Shown here: positions 1-9,003 of the stretch, piece by piece
How positions within the stretch are numbered: position 1 is the first letter of the stretch
Layout: each line of letters opens with the position of its first letter
Assembly: GCA_964390005.1 (NCBI GenBank)
Contig: CAYMGM010000004.1
Span: 1 to 64,000 of the forward strand
Length of the DNA stretch: 64,000 nucleotides
DNA from: CAYMGM01 sp964390005
GTDB lineage: Bacteria; Pseudomonadota; Alphaproteobacteria; UBA9219
Direction: 5' to 3'
Notes under the pieces: generated by a model
Seen by the model: the letters and a program-made list of their open reading frames with translations, nothing else
What the model was told of the DNA's origin: nothing
Database searches by the model: none
Position numbers and translations under genes: made by a program

Positions 1-275
1 AGGCGAAACAGGCGATGCAGGATAAAACCGCATACCCTTATGAAGCCGATGAGCCCAAACAGACGGCCCCGGGCCCAGCCCGGCGCATACCCCTATGAAG
101 CCGATGAGCCACTCAAACAGATGGCCGCGGGCCCAGCCCGCAAAAAACCGTGGAGAGGTGTTCCCTTCCACGGTTTTCTTATTCTTGGCAGCAAACCTTT
201 TGTTTCAGAACGTCTCCGTATACCCATGGGGTTGCAGATGAGCCTAAACAGACGGCCCCGGGCCCAGCCCGGCAG
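1..275. repeat. cluster of three copies of a dispersed palindromic element
   Basis: Three near-copies of one unit lie at about 31-83, 86-180 and 218-272. Each has a CATACCC box, a GCCGATGAGCC-like box, AAACAGA, then a GC-rich palindrome (GGCCCCGGGCCC or GCGGGCCCAGCCCGC). The middle copy continues into a hairpin (144-177; arms AAAACCGTGGA and TCCACGGTTTT) and a TTGGCAGCAAAC tail. The same unit recurs at about 8.9-9.6 kb. The third copy runs into the 3' end of the gene at 244-909. This looks like an intergenic REP/MITE-type element, not a coding region. Confidence 0.75.
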
Positions 276-909
276 CGGCACGGAGGACGGCTAGGGCACA
301 GGGGAGGGGGTGCATCGGATTTGTATGAAGATTCTTGCCATGAGAAAGTTGCTTCAGAACAATATCCGATGGCTTCAGGTTGGCAAGAAGCTCGCCGGTC
401 TTTCTGTCAACGGAAACCGTCGGTAACGGGTTAAAGGTTCCCGAAAGAACATGGTCAATATCATCTAGCGTTTGGTGAATAAGACAAACGTCTTTCTTAT
501 AGCCTTCCGTCTGACTGTTCTGGTCAATCTCTTCGCGATAGGTATGAAAAAAGGAATGACAACGCTGTGTCAGGCTTTCGCCTGCTTCCCAGGTGGGGAC
601 AATGATCGGGCGCACCTGTTGGAAAAAGCCGTCCTGCGATAAATAATAAAGCCGCGAAAGGTCTTCATGCACTTCGTCATGCAAGGCCACGTAATAGGTC
701 AGAGCGGCAAGGCCTATAAGCGCTGGACGATACGCTTTATTGCCATTGTCGGCTAAACGAGCCTCAAAAGCATCCATCAGCGGGAGACCCGCGTTCGCAT
801 CTTTTTTACCCTGAACTTTGCAAAGGGTTTCTTGAGCTGTGCGGACTTGCTGACGCACCGCGCGCGCTAACTGATAAAGGTCTTGGCTGTACGAATGTGT
901 TTGGTTCAT
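244..909 (-). CDS. hypothetical protein, 221 aa
   Basis: I do not recognise this family. The protein is soluble, with no signal peptide or clear membrane segment, and appears mostly helical with many charged residues and several histidines. The last dozen or so codons lie inside the third copy of the dispersed repeat at 218-272, and the C-terminus turns into an Ala/Gly/Pro-rich tail. The original stop may therefore have been replaced when the repeat inserted. The gene stands alone, with the next gene (a GT2) about 75 bp away on the same strand. Real coding status is likely from its length and composition. Confidence 0.6.
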   Translation of the reverse strand: MNQTHSYSQDLYQLARAVRQQVRTAQETLCKVQGKKDANAGLPLMDAFEARLADNGNKAYRPALIGLAALTYYVALHDEVHEDLSRLYYLSQDGFFQQVRPIIVPTWEAGESLTQRCHSFFHTYREEIDQNSQTEGYKKDVCLIHQTLDDIDHVLSGTFNPLPTVSVDRKTGELLANLKPSDIVLKQLSHGKNLHTNPMHPLPCALAVLRAAAGLGPGPSV

Positions 910-982
910 GAAAGATCATCCTCTTAAAAGCAGGCGGCAGCTTAGCGCTTCAAAGGGGATGCGTACAAGAAAGTTAATATTT

Positions 983-1933
983 TCAGGTTGGCGCGGCTGG
1001 ATCTTGAGCCCGGATGACTTCGTCAACGATGAAAAGCGGGCGCGCTTTGCTTTCCATATAAAGGTGCCCCATATATTCGCCCATAATGCCAAGGCCTATT
1101 AACTGTAGGCTGCCAAGTGTCAGAATAATCATCACCATACTGGTCCAGCCTTCGACCGTATCGCCCAGCAGCCACGCCACCAAAGCGTAAAAAAGCATCA
1201 AAAGACTGATAAGACCAATCCCAATCCCGCAGAGGGAGGCAAGGCGCAAGGGCGCAACCGAAAAGCTGGTGATCGCCGACAGCGCAAAGCGCAGCATTTT
1301 GCCCAAAGGATAATGCGTTTGTCCGGCCAAGCGCGGCGCGCGTTCATAGGGGAAGGGAACCTGCTTGAGGCCAATCCAGCCGACCATGCCGCGGATATAG
1401 CGGCTGCGTTCCGGCATGCGGTTTAAGATATCAAGCGCGCGGCGGCTGATCAGGCGGAAATCGCCTGCGTCGCGCGGCAAGTCCACTTCGGCCATGCGAG
1501 ACAAAAAGCGATAGAACAAGTGAGCCGAGGCGCGTTTGAAAAAGCCTTCGCCCGCGCGGTTGGTGCGCAGGCCATAGACGACGTCGGCGCCTTGATCCAT
1601 CAAAGCCATCATGCCGGGCAGGCTTTCAGGCGGATCTTGCAGATCGGCGTCTAAAATCAAGATGCGTTGGCCGTGGCAAAGCGAAAGGCCTGCGCTCAGC
1701 GCAATTTGGTGGCCAAAACGGCGCGATAAGTTGATAGCGGCGACGTGCGAATCCTGCGCGGCCAAGTCGGCCATGATCGCCCAGCTGGCGTCGCGCGAGC
1801 CGTCATTGATCAAAAGGATTTCATAAGCGTCCGTTATGTTTTTGCAGACATTCGTCAGACGGTCGTGCAACGCGCGCAGGCATTCTTCTTCGTTGAAGCA
1901 GGGAACGACGACGGACAAGATCGGTTTTGTCAT
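983..1933 (-). CDS. family 2 glycosyltransferase, polyprenyl-phosphate type (DPM1/GtrB/ArnC-like)
   Basis: The 316-aa protein has an N-terminal GT-A domain (residues about 5-220) with a nucleotide-sugar motif SVVVPCFNEEE at 7-17, the IND loop at 42-44 and the metal-binding DAD at 95-97 followed by LQDPPES. Two transmembrane helices follow at about 229-254 and 263-286. This is the usual architecture of enzymes that move a sugar from UDP- or GDP-sugar to a polyprenyl phosphate on the cytoplasmic face of the inner membrane, for lipid A, O-antigen or glycoprotein modification. The exact sugar cannot be read from sequence. It lies just downstream of the EAL-protein gene on the same strand (17-bp gap), so co-transcription is possible. 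Confidence 0.88.
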   Translation of the reverse strand: MTKPILSVVVPCFNEEECLRALHDRLTNVCKNITDAYEILLINDGSRDASWAIMADLAAQDSHVAAINLSRRFGHQIALSAGLSLCHGQRILILDADLQDPPESLPGMMALMDQGADVVYGLRTNRAGEGFFKRASAHLFYRFLSRMAEVDLPRDAGDFRLISRRALDILNRMPERSRYIRGMVGWIGLKQVPFPYERAPRLAGQTHYPLGKMLRFALSAITSFSVAPLRLASLCGIGIGLISLLMLFYALVAWLLGDTVEGWTSMVMIILTLGSLQLIGLGIMGEYMGHLYMESKARPLFIVDEVIRAQDPAAPT

Positions 1934-1950
1934 ACGCTACTCCCACCGTG

Positions 1951-3720
1951 TCAGGAATAGGAAACGAGAAGACCGGCCCCGCTGTTTGCGCTGTTGGCTA
2001 AAGCGGAAAGCGGTGCGGGGGGCGCGTTTGTTATCGCCGAAGATGTTGTCTTGGTGGTCTCTTCTTTGGCTTCTTTTTTATCCCACGGGCGATCCAGCGT
2101 GGGGTAGCCAAAGTAATAGCCTTGCAGCATATCGGCACGTTCCAGACGCAGCCATTCGGCGACGTCTTGCGTTTCGATGCCTTCGACAACCGTTTTAAGG
2201 TTCAGGCCATGAGCGATGCGGATCAACATGCGGACCAGATGTTGTTGTTCGACGCTGGTCAGAAGGTTGATCAAAAGGTCTTTGTCGATTTTCATGATGG
2301 CGAGCGATAGGTTGCGCAAATGCCGGATCGACGTTGACCCTGCGCCAAAATCGTCAAGCGCGACTTGGCCGCCCATTTCCTTGATTGAATCCGTGAGTAA
2401 GCGCGTCTCGGCGACATCCATGATGGCGGCGGTTTCGGTGATTTCGATAATCAGGCGCTGGGCGACATCTGGGCGCGGCGCGAGCAAGCTTTGAATATAT
2501 TCCGGCCAATCGGTCAGCGCGGCCGTCAGGCCCGAAATGTTCACGGCAAGGCGTAAATCATCGTGAGCTTCAAGATCCTTTAAAGCCAGATCTAGAACAT
2601 AACGATCAAACTCGGGCGCAAGGCCTTGTTGTTCGACGACAGGAATAAAATCTGCCGCAGGGATCAGCGTGCCGTCATCGCGCATCAAACGTGCCAAGGC
2701 TTCATAAAAAATGACCGATCCCGTTTGCGCGTCAACCACAGGCTGATAAGCCAAGTGGAGGCCGCCCGCATGCAAAGCCGTTTTGACTTTTTCGCTGATA
2801 TCCAAGATCGCGCGGCTTTCGCGGGCTTTGTCTTCCGAAGCTAAGAACGCTGCGTACTCATGGCGTCCCTTGTTGCGGGCTTGATGCTGCGCTTGTTCGG
2901 CGCGGATCATCAGCTCGACCGGGTCGCGGATGTCGGGCGTCAAAACGGCGCTGCCCAAGGACAAGGTAATGTGTAAAGGCGCGGCAGGCGTCACAATCGC
3001 GCGGTCATGGAAATCGCTGAGGATACGCGCGGCAAAATCGGCGACATCGGCTGCTTTATCGCCCGTCAGAACGATGCCGAAGCTATCGCCGCCCATGCGG
3101 CCCATTAAAACGTCTGTGCCGCACAGCGCTTGCAGGCGACGCCCCACTTCGCACAGCAAAAAGTTTGCGGCTGAAAGGCCCAAGGCTTCGTTGATGAAGC
3201 CCATGCGCTCAATCGCAACCACCATAAGGGCGGGCTGAAGATTTGTTTTGCGCGGCGTCGTGATCAAAAGACCAATTTGCTCTTGCAAGGCGGCGCGGTT
3301 GGGGCGGCCCGTTAGCGCGTCGGCATGGGCCGAAACGGCAGGCAAGCGTTCGGGGTCTTCGATCGCGCATAAAAGCGCTTCACGGCGTTTGGGGCGTCCA
3401 TCCTCGCGCAAAATGCGTCCATGCTCGCGCACCCAAAGCGGTGCGCCGCCGGAAAGAGAAAGGCGGTAAACGCGATCAAAATTGTCTTCGCAGTCGTCTA
3501 AGAACGAGGCCTGATCTTCCGGCGAGACAAGCGCGCGGAACGAATCGGCGGCTAAAGGCAAACCTTCAGCAGGCAGGTTGAAAAAACGCTGCCAACCACC
3601 CAGCCAGGTGATGTGGCCGGTTTCAAGATCCCACGAATAGCCGATATGGCCCGAGGCCGAGGCGATGTCCGCCAGCGACGAAAGATGAAGATTAGGCGAA
3701 GAGGAACCTTGAGACGACAT
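1951..3720 (-). CDS. PAS-GGDEF-EAL protein, probable c-di-GMP phosphodiesterase with degenerate GGDEF
   Basis: The 589-aa protein has a PAS-like sensor at about 15-125, a GGDEF domain at about 132-295 and an EAL domain at about 308-545. The cyclase signature reads GGDSF (210-214) instead of GGDEF/GGEEF, so diguanylate cyclase activity is probably lost. The EAL catalytic set appears intact: EAL 340-342, N394, E426/E429, the DDFG pair at 456-457, K480 and E513. I infer a cytoplasmic c-di-GMP hydrolase, with the GGDEF perhaps acting as a GTP sensor. There are no membrane segments. The C-terminal 45 residues are low-complexity and Ala/Thr-rich. Confidence 0.9.
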   Translation of the reverse strand: MSSQGSSSPNLHLSSLADIASASGHIGYSWDLETGHITWLGGWQRFFNLPAEGLPLAADSFRALVSPEDQASFLDDCEDNFDRVYRLSLSGGAPLWVREHGRILREDGRPKRREALLCAIEDPERLPAVSAHADALTGRPNRAALQEQIGLLITTPRKTNLQPALMVVAIERMGFINEALGLSAANFLLCEVGRRLQALCGTDVLMGRMGGDSFGIVLTGDKAADVADFAARILSDFHDRAIVTPAAPLHITLSLGSAVLTPDIRDPVELMIRAEQAQHQARNKGRHEYAAFLASEDKARESRAILDISEKVKTALHAGGLHLAYQPVVDAQTGSVIFYEALARLMRDDGTLIPAADFIPVVEQQGLAPEFDRYVLDLALKDLEAHDDLRLAVNISGLTAALTDWPEYIQSLLAPRPDVAQRLIIEITETAAIMDVAETRLLTDSIKEMGGQVALDDFGAGSTSIRHLRNLSLAIMKIDKDLLINLLTSVEQQHLVRMLIRIAHGLNLKTVVEGIETQDVAEWLRLERADMLQGYYFGYPTLDRPWDKKEAKEETTKTTSSAITNAPPAPLSALANSANSGAGLLVSYS

Positions 3721-3874
3721 GAGAAACGCGACTTTCTAGAGAGAAAACAAAACAACAAACCGCCTTTTCCAAGCGAAAAACGCGGCCCTGAAAAACAAGC
3801 CCAGACGATACGCGCCGGACCTTAATTTTTCCTAAAACCGCTTCCGCTTGGAAAAGGAGAGGATTGAACGGGAC

Positions 3875-4945
3875 TTATTGACCTTCTTTTTGTTTTTGAA
3901 CGGCTTGGCGCGCAAAATCGACCAAAGTATTGGAAACGGCTTTGCTGGCGTCGATGGCCAATTGTTTGTTGGCGTCATCGGTTTCAAACGAAAAGACGGT
4001 GAAACGGCCTTTGGCGGTCAGGTAAAAGTACATGGCGACGAACAGTTTTTCTTCTTTATCGCCATCCTTCATCGCGCACGAAACTTGGGCTAAGCGGTTT
4101 TTCAGGCCCGGGACTTCTTGCTCGCGCCCGACATCGGCTTTGAAGGTGCCGGTGCAGCGCTTTTTCAAGCCGTCAATATGAAGGCCTGTCAGGGCTTCCA
4201 GATTCTTGCCTTCTGGGGCCATGCGTTCGCGCACGCCTCCGGTGACTTTGCCTTTGTCCATTTCCCAGACAAAATCGGCTGGGCGGTCGGCAGGGGGAAT
4301 CTTTTCCATCGACAACGGAACGATGTCTTGGATGCCTGCCGTCACAAGAAGCGCTTTCAGCGTTTCGGGCATCGCTTCTTCGGCTTTACGCACGGCTTCG
4401 TTGACTTTGCCTTTGCTGGCTTTTAGGCACGCGCCTAAATCGCCCCATGTTTTTTTCATGGGCGGCAATTGAAAAACGATCTTGTTGCCTGACGCGGCCA
4501 GCGTCAAAATTTCGCTGGTCTGAAACGGTTTGCGGAAAGAATCGTCCGCGCCCAGTTGCAACAACAAATCATCCGGCCCCAACGCGACGGCACGGATCGT
4601 TTTGATTTTGGCGTCGTCAAGGCTTAGCGTCAGATCGTATTTATGTCCGGCTTGGAAGCCAGCCTTGGGGATGGAAATGCCCAAATTGACTTCGTCGCGC
4701 GGCGAGCGGGCAATCGTCAATTTGCGGCCATCGGGCATCGGAAAGTCGCCCAGACAAAAACCAAAACTGCCGTCGCGCTCAAACACGGGGTGGGCGGCTT
4801 CGGACGGGGTAAAGCCGCTTGAGCTTGCCGCCGCGGCTGGCTTTTTGGCCTTTGGCGCAGATTTGGCCCACAAAGGAGAGGGGGAAAGGCTAGCTGTAAA
4901 GGCAATCAGTGAAATAAACAGCGAAAATGAAAGAAAACGGCGCAT
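3875..4945 (-). CDS. secreted/periplasmic hypothetical protein, 356 aa
   Basis: The N-terminus MRRFLSFSLFISLIAFTASLS is a clear Sec signal peptide, with a likely cleavage after LWA near residue 28. A Lys/Ala-rich linker follows, then a globular domain of about 300 residues with two pairs of cysteines. I recognise no catalytic motif. The protein is probably periplasmic. It is divergently transcribed from lpxD, sharing a roughly 115-bp intergenic region. The weak resemblance to IalB-like invasion proteins in the middle of the protein is too slight for a call. Confidence 0.75.
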   Translation of the reverse strand: MRRFLSFSLFISLIAFTASLSPSPLWAKSAPKAKKPAAAASSSGFTPSEAAHPVFERDGSFGFCLGDFPMPDGRKLTIARSPRDEVNLGISIPKAGFQAGHKYDLTLSLDDAKIKTIRAVALGPDDLLLQLGADDSFRKPFQTSEILTLAASGNKIVFQLPPMKKTWGDLGACLKASKGKVNEAVRKAEEAMPETLKALLVTAGIQDIVPLSMEKIPPADRPADFVWEMDKGKVTGGVRERMAPEGKNLEALTGLHIDGLKKRCTGTFKADVGREQEVPGLKNRLAQVSCAMKDGDKEEKLFVAMYFYLTAKGRFTVFSFETDDANKQLAIDASKAVSNTLVDFARQAVQKQKEGQ

Positions 4946-5060
4946 CGTTGTATCCTGTCGCGAATGAAGGAAAGCTGGGCAAAGGCATTTTAACCAAAAG
5001 GGATCCTAAAAGCTTATCGAATCCCTTGCGTTCAAGCGCCCCAGACCCTAAACCATCTTT

Positions 5061-6170
5061 ATGACAAAACAATACACCATTTCTGCCGTAGCCTCGGCGT
5101 TGGACGCGAAGGTTATCGGTAATGGCGACTGGCTTGTCCGTCGCGTCGCCCATCCCGCCGATATCGAAGGCGAAGGGGATCTTGTTCTGGCGACGGATCC
5201 TAGTTTGCACCCCCTTTTGCTGCAGGGCAAGGCCCGTGCGGCCATTGTTTCCGAAGCCGCTATTCCCGATGCGGCGGCTTTTGAGGCCTTGATCGTTGTG
5301 GGGCGCGCCCGCTATGCGATGGCGAAGTTGACGGCTCTTTTTGAAGATAAAGTCAATGTTCCCAAAGGGGTTCACCCCTCAGCCGTGATCGAGGAAGGGG
5401 CCGAGATCGGCCCCGATGTCGCCATTGGCGCTTTTTGCTATGTCTGCAAAGGGGCCGTTATCGGCGCGCGCAGCGTTTTGCACCCCCAAGTTTATATTGG
5501 GCCCGATGTCGTTTTGGGCGAGGATGCGCTGGTTTATTCCGGCACGCGCCTGGGGGCGCGCGTGCGTATTGGGGCCCGCAGCATTATCCATTTTAACGTT
5601 TCAATCGGGGCCGATGGCTTTAGCTTTGTGACGCCGCAAGTGGGAAGCGTCGAAGCCGCCAAAGCAACCGGTGCCGTGGGGGCCACCAATCAAGAACTGG
5701 TGCGTATCGCGTCGCTTGGCGCGGTCGTGATCGGCGACGATGTCGAGATCGGGGCCAATACCTCTATTGATCGCGGAACGATTGTCTCGACCCGTATCGG
5801 CAACGGAACAAAAATCGACAATCAGGTTCAAATCGGCCATAATGTCGTTGTCGGCGACAATTGTTTGATTTGCGGGCGCGTCGGCATTGCCGGAAGTGCC
5901 GAGATTGGCAATCGGGTTGTTTTGGGCGGAGCGACGGGCATTGCCGACCACGTTAAGATTGGCGACGATGCCATTGCCATGGGAATGAGCGGGATTGCCG
6001 GTAATGTGGCGCCGCGCTCAATCGTCGGGGGCTTGCCCGCTAAAGCGCGCAACAAGATGATCGAAGATCAGTTTAATATTAGTCGTCTCAAGGGGTTGTA
6101 CAAGAAAGTTGAAGCGTTGAAAGAGCGCTTGGAACAAATGGTTTCCTCGAACGCTCAACCAAACGCTTAA
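5061..6170 (+). CDS. lpxD: UDP-3-O-(3-hydroxyacyl)glucosamine N-acyltransferase LpxD
   Basis: LpxD transfers a 3-hydroxyacyl chain from ACP to UDP-3-O-acyl-glucosamine, the third step of lipid A synthesis. The 369-aa protein has the short N-terminal uridine-binding domain (1-100) followed by a left-handed beta-helix of hexapeptide repeats (IGxxV-type, about 105-330). The family motifs IGADGFSF and VQIGHNVVVGDN are present, the latter holding the catalytic His. A C-terminal helical tail (about 335-369) is slightly longer than in the E. coli enzyme. It is followed 30 bp later by an acyl carrier protein and then a ketoacyl synthase, which fits a dedicated lipid A acyl supply. Confidence 0.96.
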   Translation: MTKQYTISAVASALDAKVIGNGDWLVRRVAHPADIEGEGDLVLATDPSLHPLLLQGKARAAIVSEAAIPDAAAFEALIVVGRARYAMAKLTALFEDKVNVPKGVHPSAVIEEGAEIGPDVAIGAFCYVCKGAVIGARSVLHPQVYIGPDVVLGEDALVYSGTRLGARVRIGARSIIHFNVSIGADGFSFVTPQVGSVEAAKATGAVGATNQELVRIASLGAVVIGDDVEIGANTSIDRGTIVSTRIGNGTKIDNQVQIGHNVVVGDNCLICGRVGIAGSAEIGNRVVLGGATGIADHVKIGDDAIAMGMSGIAGNVAPRSIVGGLPAKARNKMIEDQFNISRLKGLYKKVEALKERLEQMVSSNAQPNA

Positions 6171-6200
6171 GCGTCAGCCTTTCTAACAAGGATTTAAAAC

Positions 6201-6449
6201 ATGTCTCAAATCGATGAAATTTTGGATATTGTCGCGCAAAAGGCGATGGTTGATCGCCGCACGTTGACGCCTGAAACCAAGCTATCGGAACTTAGCATCA
6301 CGTCGCTGGATATGGTTGAAGTGATCTTTGCGCTGGAAGATAAACTCGGCATCGAAATGCCCTTTAACGCCAACACGGGCGCGCATGATTTTCGCACCTT
6401 GGGCGACGTGATCGCCGCGGTCGAAAAACAACTTGGCCCGAAAGCCTAA
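6201..6449 (+). CDS. acyl carrier protein
   Basis: This 82-aa acidic four-helix protein has the phosphopantetheine attachment serine in the motif TSLDMVEVIFALEDKLGIEM (about residues 34-53), where TSLDM replaces the usual DSLDM. It sits between lpxD and a ketoacyl synthase, 30 bp and 9 bp away. That position suggests a specialised ACP (compare the AcpXL clusters of Rhizobiales) rather than the housekeeping AcpP, which usually lies between fabG and fabF. The specialisation is inferred from context. The start ATG follows AAGGATTTAAAAC. Confidence 0.93.
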   Translation: MSQIDEILDIVAQKAMVDRRTLTPETKLSELSITSLDMVEVIFALEDKLGIEMPFNANTGAHDFRTLGDVIAAVEKQLGPKA

Positions 6450-6458
6450 CGGATCGTT

Positions 6459-7685
6459 ATGGGATCTTCGCCTCGCATTGTGATCACCGGCATGGGGGTG
6501 CTAAGCCCCATCGGTCAGGATTTAGCCTCGTTCGATGCGGCTTTGTTCGCCGGTACGGTCGGCATCGCGCCGATGGACTTTCAGCGGTTTGATAAGACCA
6601 TCACCTATCCCGTTGCCGCTGTGAAAGATTTTGATCCGACGCACTGGTTGGATTCGAAAAAGATCGGTTTTATGGATCGGTTTGCTCAACTGGCGGCGGC
6701 GGCTTCGCGGCAAGCTGCCGATGACGCAAAACTGGCTTTGACGCCGGAAGAGGCCATGCGAACCGGCGTTATTTTGGGCACGGGCGTTGGTGGGCAGGCG
6801 ACACTCGAAGAATCTTACGCGCGTCTTTATGACGCCAGTGGCAGCGGGCGCGTGCATCCTTTTACCATTCCGCGTCTGATGGTCAATGCAGGCGCCAGCC
6901 ATATCAGCATGACTTTGGGCGTGACGGGGCCTTCCTTTACGGTGGCCAGCGCTTGCGCCTCGGCTTTGCATGCTATGGGCACAGCCGTTCACATGATGCG
7001 CACGGGGCTGATCGATCGCGCTGTGACGGGCGGGGCTGAATCTTGCCTGACGCTGGGGACGCTGCGCGGCTGGGAAGCTTTGCGCGTGATGGCCCCCGAT
7101 GTTTGCCGCCCGTTTTCAAAGGACCGCAGCGGGATGGTCTTGGGCGAAGGCGCGGCGATCTTAATTTTTGAAACGCTAGAGGCCGCCCAAAAGCGGGGCG
7201 CGAAGATTTATGCCGAAGTGATCGGCTTTGGCATGACCGCCGATGCCAAGGATCTAACGACGCCGGATCAAGAAGGCGCGGCGCGGGCCATACGCCTGGC
7301 CATGCAGGATGCAGGCCTTGCGCCGGAGCAAGTCGATTATATCAACGCGCATGGGACCGGCACGCGCATCAACGATACGACCGAGACGGCGGCGATCAAG
7401 GAAGCCCTGGGGGCGCAGGCCTATAACATTCCGATTTCATCCAGCAAATCGATGTTTGGGCATGCTTTGGGTGCGGCAGGCGCGCTTGAAATGGTCGCGA
7501 CCGTTCAGGCCATACGACAGAATTGCGCCCCGCCCACACAAGGTTATGTGGATGTTGACCCGACCTGCGATCTGGACTATGTGCCGAATAAGGCGCGGGA
7601 ACATAAGATCGATATCGCGCTGAACAACGCCTTTGCTTTTGGCGGTCTCAACGCGGTTATGGTCGTAAAAAAGTATGTCGAATGA
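6459..7685 (+). CDS. beta-ketoacyl-ACP synthase (FabF/KAS II type)
   Basis: This enzyme condenses malonyl-ACP with an acyl-ACP to extend fatty acids. The 408-aa thiolase-fold protein carries the Cys-His-His triad: Cys in VASACASALHAMG, His in NAHGTGT and His in KSMFGHALGAAG. Its length matches the family. It overlaps the queH start by 11 bp and follows a dedicated ACP, so it probably makes the acyl chain used on lipid A (inference). Whether it elongates very-long chains cannot be told from the sequence. Confidence 0.93.
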   Translation: MGSSPRIVITGMGVLSPIGQDLASFDAALFAGTVGIAPMDFQRFDKTITYPVAAVKDFDPTHWLDSKKIGFMDRFAQLAAAASRQAADDAKLALTPEEAMRTGVILGTGVGGQATLEESYARLYDASGSGRVHPFTIPRLMVNAGASHISMTLGVTGPSFTVASACASALHAMGTAVHMMRTGLIDRAVTGGAESCLTLGTLRGWEALRVMAPDVCRPFSKDRSGMVLGEGAAILIFETLEAAQKRGAKIYAEVIGFGMTADAKDLTTPDQEGAARAIRLAMQDAGLAPEQVDYINAHGTGTRINDTTETAAIKEALGAQAYNIPISSSKSMFGHALGAAGALEMVATVQAIRQNCAPPTQGYVDVDPTCDLDYVPNKAREHKIDIALNNAFAFGGLNAVMVVKKYVE

Positions 7686-8322
7686 AGCAAAAACGTTGGC
7701 TGTGCTGAAGGAGTTTCTACGCAAGCCGCTACAAGTTCCCGATAACGCCGCGAAGGTTTTGTTGCATGTTTGCTGTGCGACGTGTTCCGGCGAGATTATT
7801 GAAGCCATTCAGGCGACGGGAGCCGCGCAAACGGTCTATTTTTACAACCCGAATATTTTCCCGCGCGACGAGTATGAACACCGCAAAGCGGATGTGAAGC
7901 GTTTTGTCGATAAGCTCCATATACCGTTTGTCGATGAAGATTATGACGACGCGCTTTGGCTGGATACGATTAAAGGCCATGAAAACGACCCCGAACGTGG
8001 CGAACGTTGCAATCTGTGCTTTACGATGCGTTTGTGGCGGACGGCGCGTTATGCTTTTGAAAACAAGATCCCCGTCTTTGCGACAAGCCTAGGCATTTCG
8101 CGCTGGAAAAACATGGATCAAGTCAATGGTGCGGGGGCAGCGGCTGCCGCAGCTTTTGAAGGCATCACTTACTGGGATTACAACTGGCGCAAGGGCGGCG
8201 GCGCAGATCGCCGCTTTGTCATTGCCGAGCGCGAAGCCTTTTATCAGCAAGATTACTGCGGCTGTCCCTTTTCGCTGGCCGCGCGCAACAAGCGCCTCAA
8301 AGAAAAGAACTCTGCAGCTTAA
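7675..8322 (+). CDS. queH: epoxyqueuosine reductase QueH
   Basis: QueH (the former DUF208 family) reduces epoxyqueuosine to queuosine in tRNA and is the B12-independent alternative to QueG. The 215-aa protein has the family's metal-binding cysteines: CC and C in LLHVCCATCSGE near the N-terminus, CNLC in the middle, and CGC in QQDYCGCPFS near the C-terminus. The conserved YNPNIFPRDEYEHR segment is also present. It begins inside the 3' end of the ketoacyl synthase gene (11-bp overlap), so the two are translationally linked although functionally unrelated. Confidence 0.92.
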   Translation: MSNEAKTLAVLKEFLRKPLQVPDNAAKVLLHVCCATCSGEIIEAIQATGAAQTVYFYNPNIFPRDEYEHRKADVKRFVDKLHIPFVDEDYDDALWLDTIKGHENDPERGERCNLCFTMRLWRTARYAFENKIPVFATSLGISRWKNMDQVNGAGAAAAAAFEGITYWDYNWRKGGGADRRFVIAEREAFYQQDYCGCPFSLAARNKRLKEKNSAA

Positions 8323-8789
8323 AGGCCAAGGCCGGGATTAAACGACATTCTTTGTTTCGGCTGCGCCTTCTTCTGTGTCGTCTCTGGTTTAGCCTGCGCT
8401 GCCTGCTCGGGTTGGCGTATCAAGAAGTCGCGGGGCGATAATTGTTCGATTGGCGGCTCTGCTTTGGGGACGTCGCTGCGGTTCATTAAAGGCTCGGGCT
8501 TCATCGTCTGCGCGGCGTTTTGCGGGGCCTGTGCCGCTAGGTAATCTGGCTGTCCGTTCAGCCCGTTCTCTTCGATAGATTTCAGCATTCCAGCCGTGAC
8601 GTTACCGGCGCCGGCCGGTGGGGCCGTACCTTCTTCAGCCATGAGAGAGGTTTCTGGGGGTCTTTGCTGGCTTGCTTGGGCCTCTAAATAAGTTGGCTGT
8701 CCGTTCAGCCCGCCGTCTTCTAAAGATTTCAGCGTTTGGGTTGAGGCAGCGACTTCCTCGGACATTAAAGAGTAATGGCCATGTTTCAT
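8319..8789 (-). CDS. hypothetical protein with internal repeat, 156 aa
   Basis: I do not recognise this protein. It contains two imperfect copies of a unit: SLM-x-EE, then a short variable stretch, then LKS[LI]E[DE]xGLNGQPxYLxAQA. The copies lie at about residues 7-43 and 49-93. A fragment of the first half appears again near residue 100. The C-terminal third is Gln/Lys/Pro-rich and looks disordered. There is no signal peptide or membrane segment. AAAGGA precedes the ATG. It converges with queH, overlapping by 4 bp. The function is unknown. Confidence 0.6.
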   Translation of the reverse strand: MKHGHYSLMSEEVAASTQTLKSLEDGGLNGQPTYLEAQASQQRPPETSLMAEEGTAPPAGAGNVTAGMLKSIEENGLNGQPDYLAAQAPQNAAQTMKPEPLMNRSDVPKAEPPIEQLSPRDFLIRQPEQAAQAKPETTQKKAQPKQRMSFNPGLGL

Positions 8790-8898
8790 AATAAAATCCT
8801 TTTATTAACTATTCTATGAACCATAACAAAAGAAAGAAAAGGAAAGATTAATTCGAGAAAAAGTCTTTCGTTAACAAAAAGAAAAAAAAGAGGCTTTT

Positions 8899-8990
8899 TA
8901 TAAAAAAAACCGTAGAAAGGAACTGCAGGGGCAGAATAGAGACGCATACCTCAATGAAGCCGATGAGCTTCAACAGAAGGCCGGGGGGAG
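8899..8990. repeat. broken copy of the dispersed CATACC/GCCGATGAG element
   Basis: One hairpin arm (AAAACCGTAGAAAGG, from about 8907) is present without its partner. It is followed by a CATACCTCAATGAAGCCGATGAGC box and AACAGAAGGCC (8944-8982). The unit is therefore the same as at 31-272 and 9418-9602 but rearranged or truncated. Confidence 0.65.
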
Positions 8991-9003
8991 AAGCGAAAAA
9001 CGT

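Noticed and set aside
40..294. Small ORFs across the first 300 bp
   Set aside because: They read through the repeated element on both strands and repeat the same peptide, as expected for repeat DNA.
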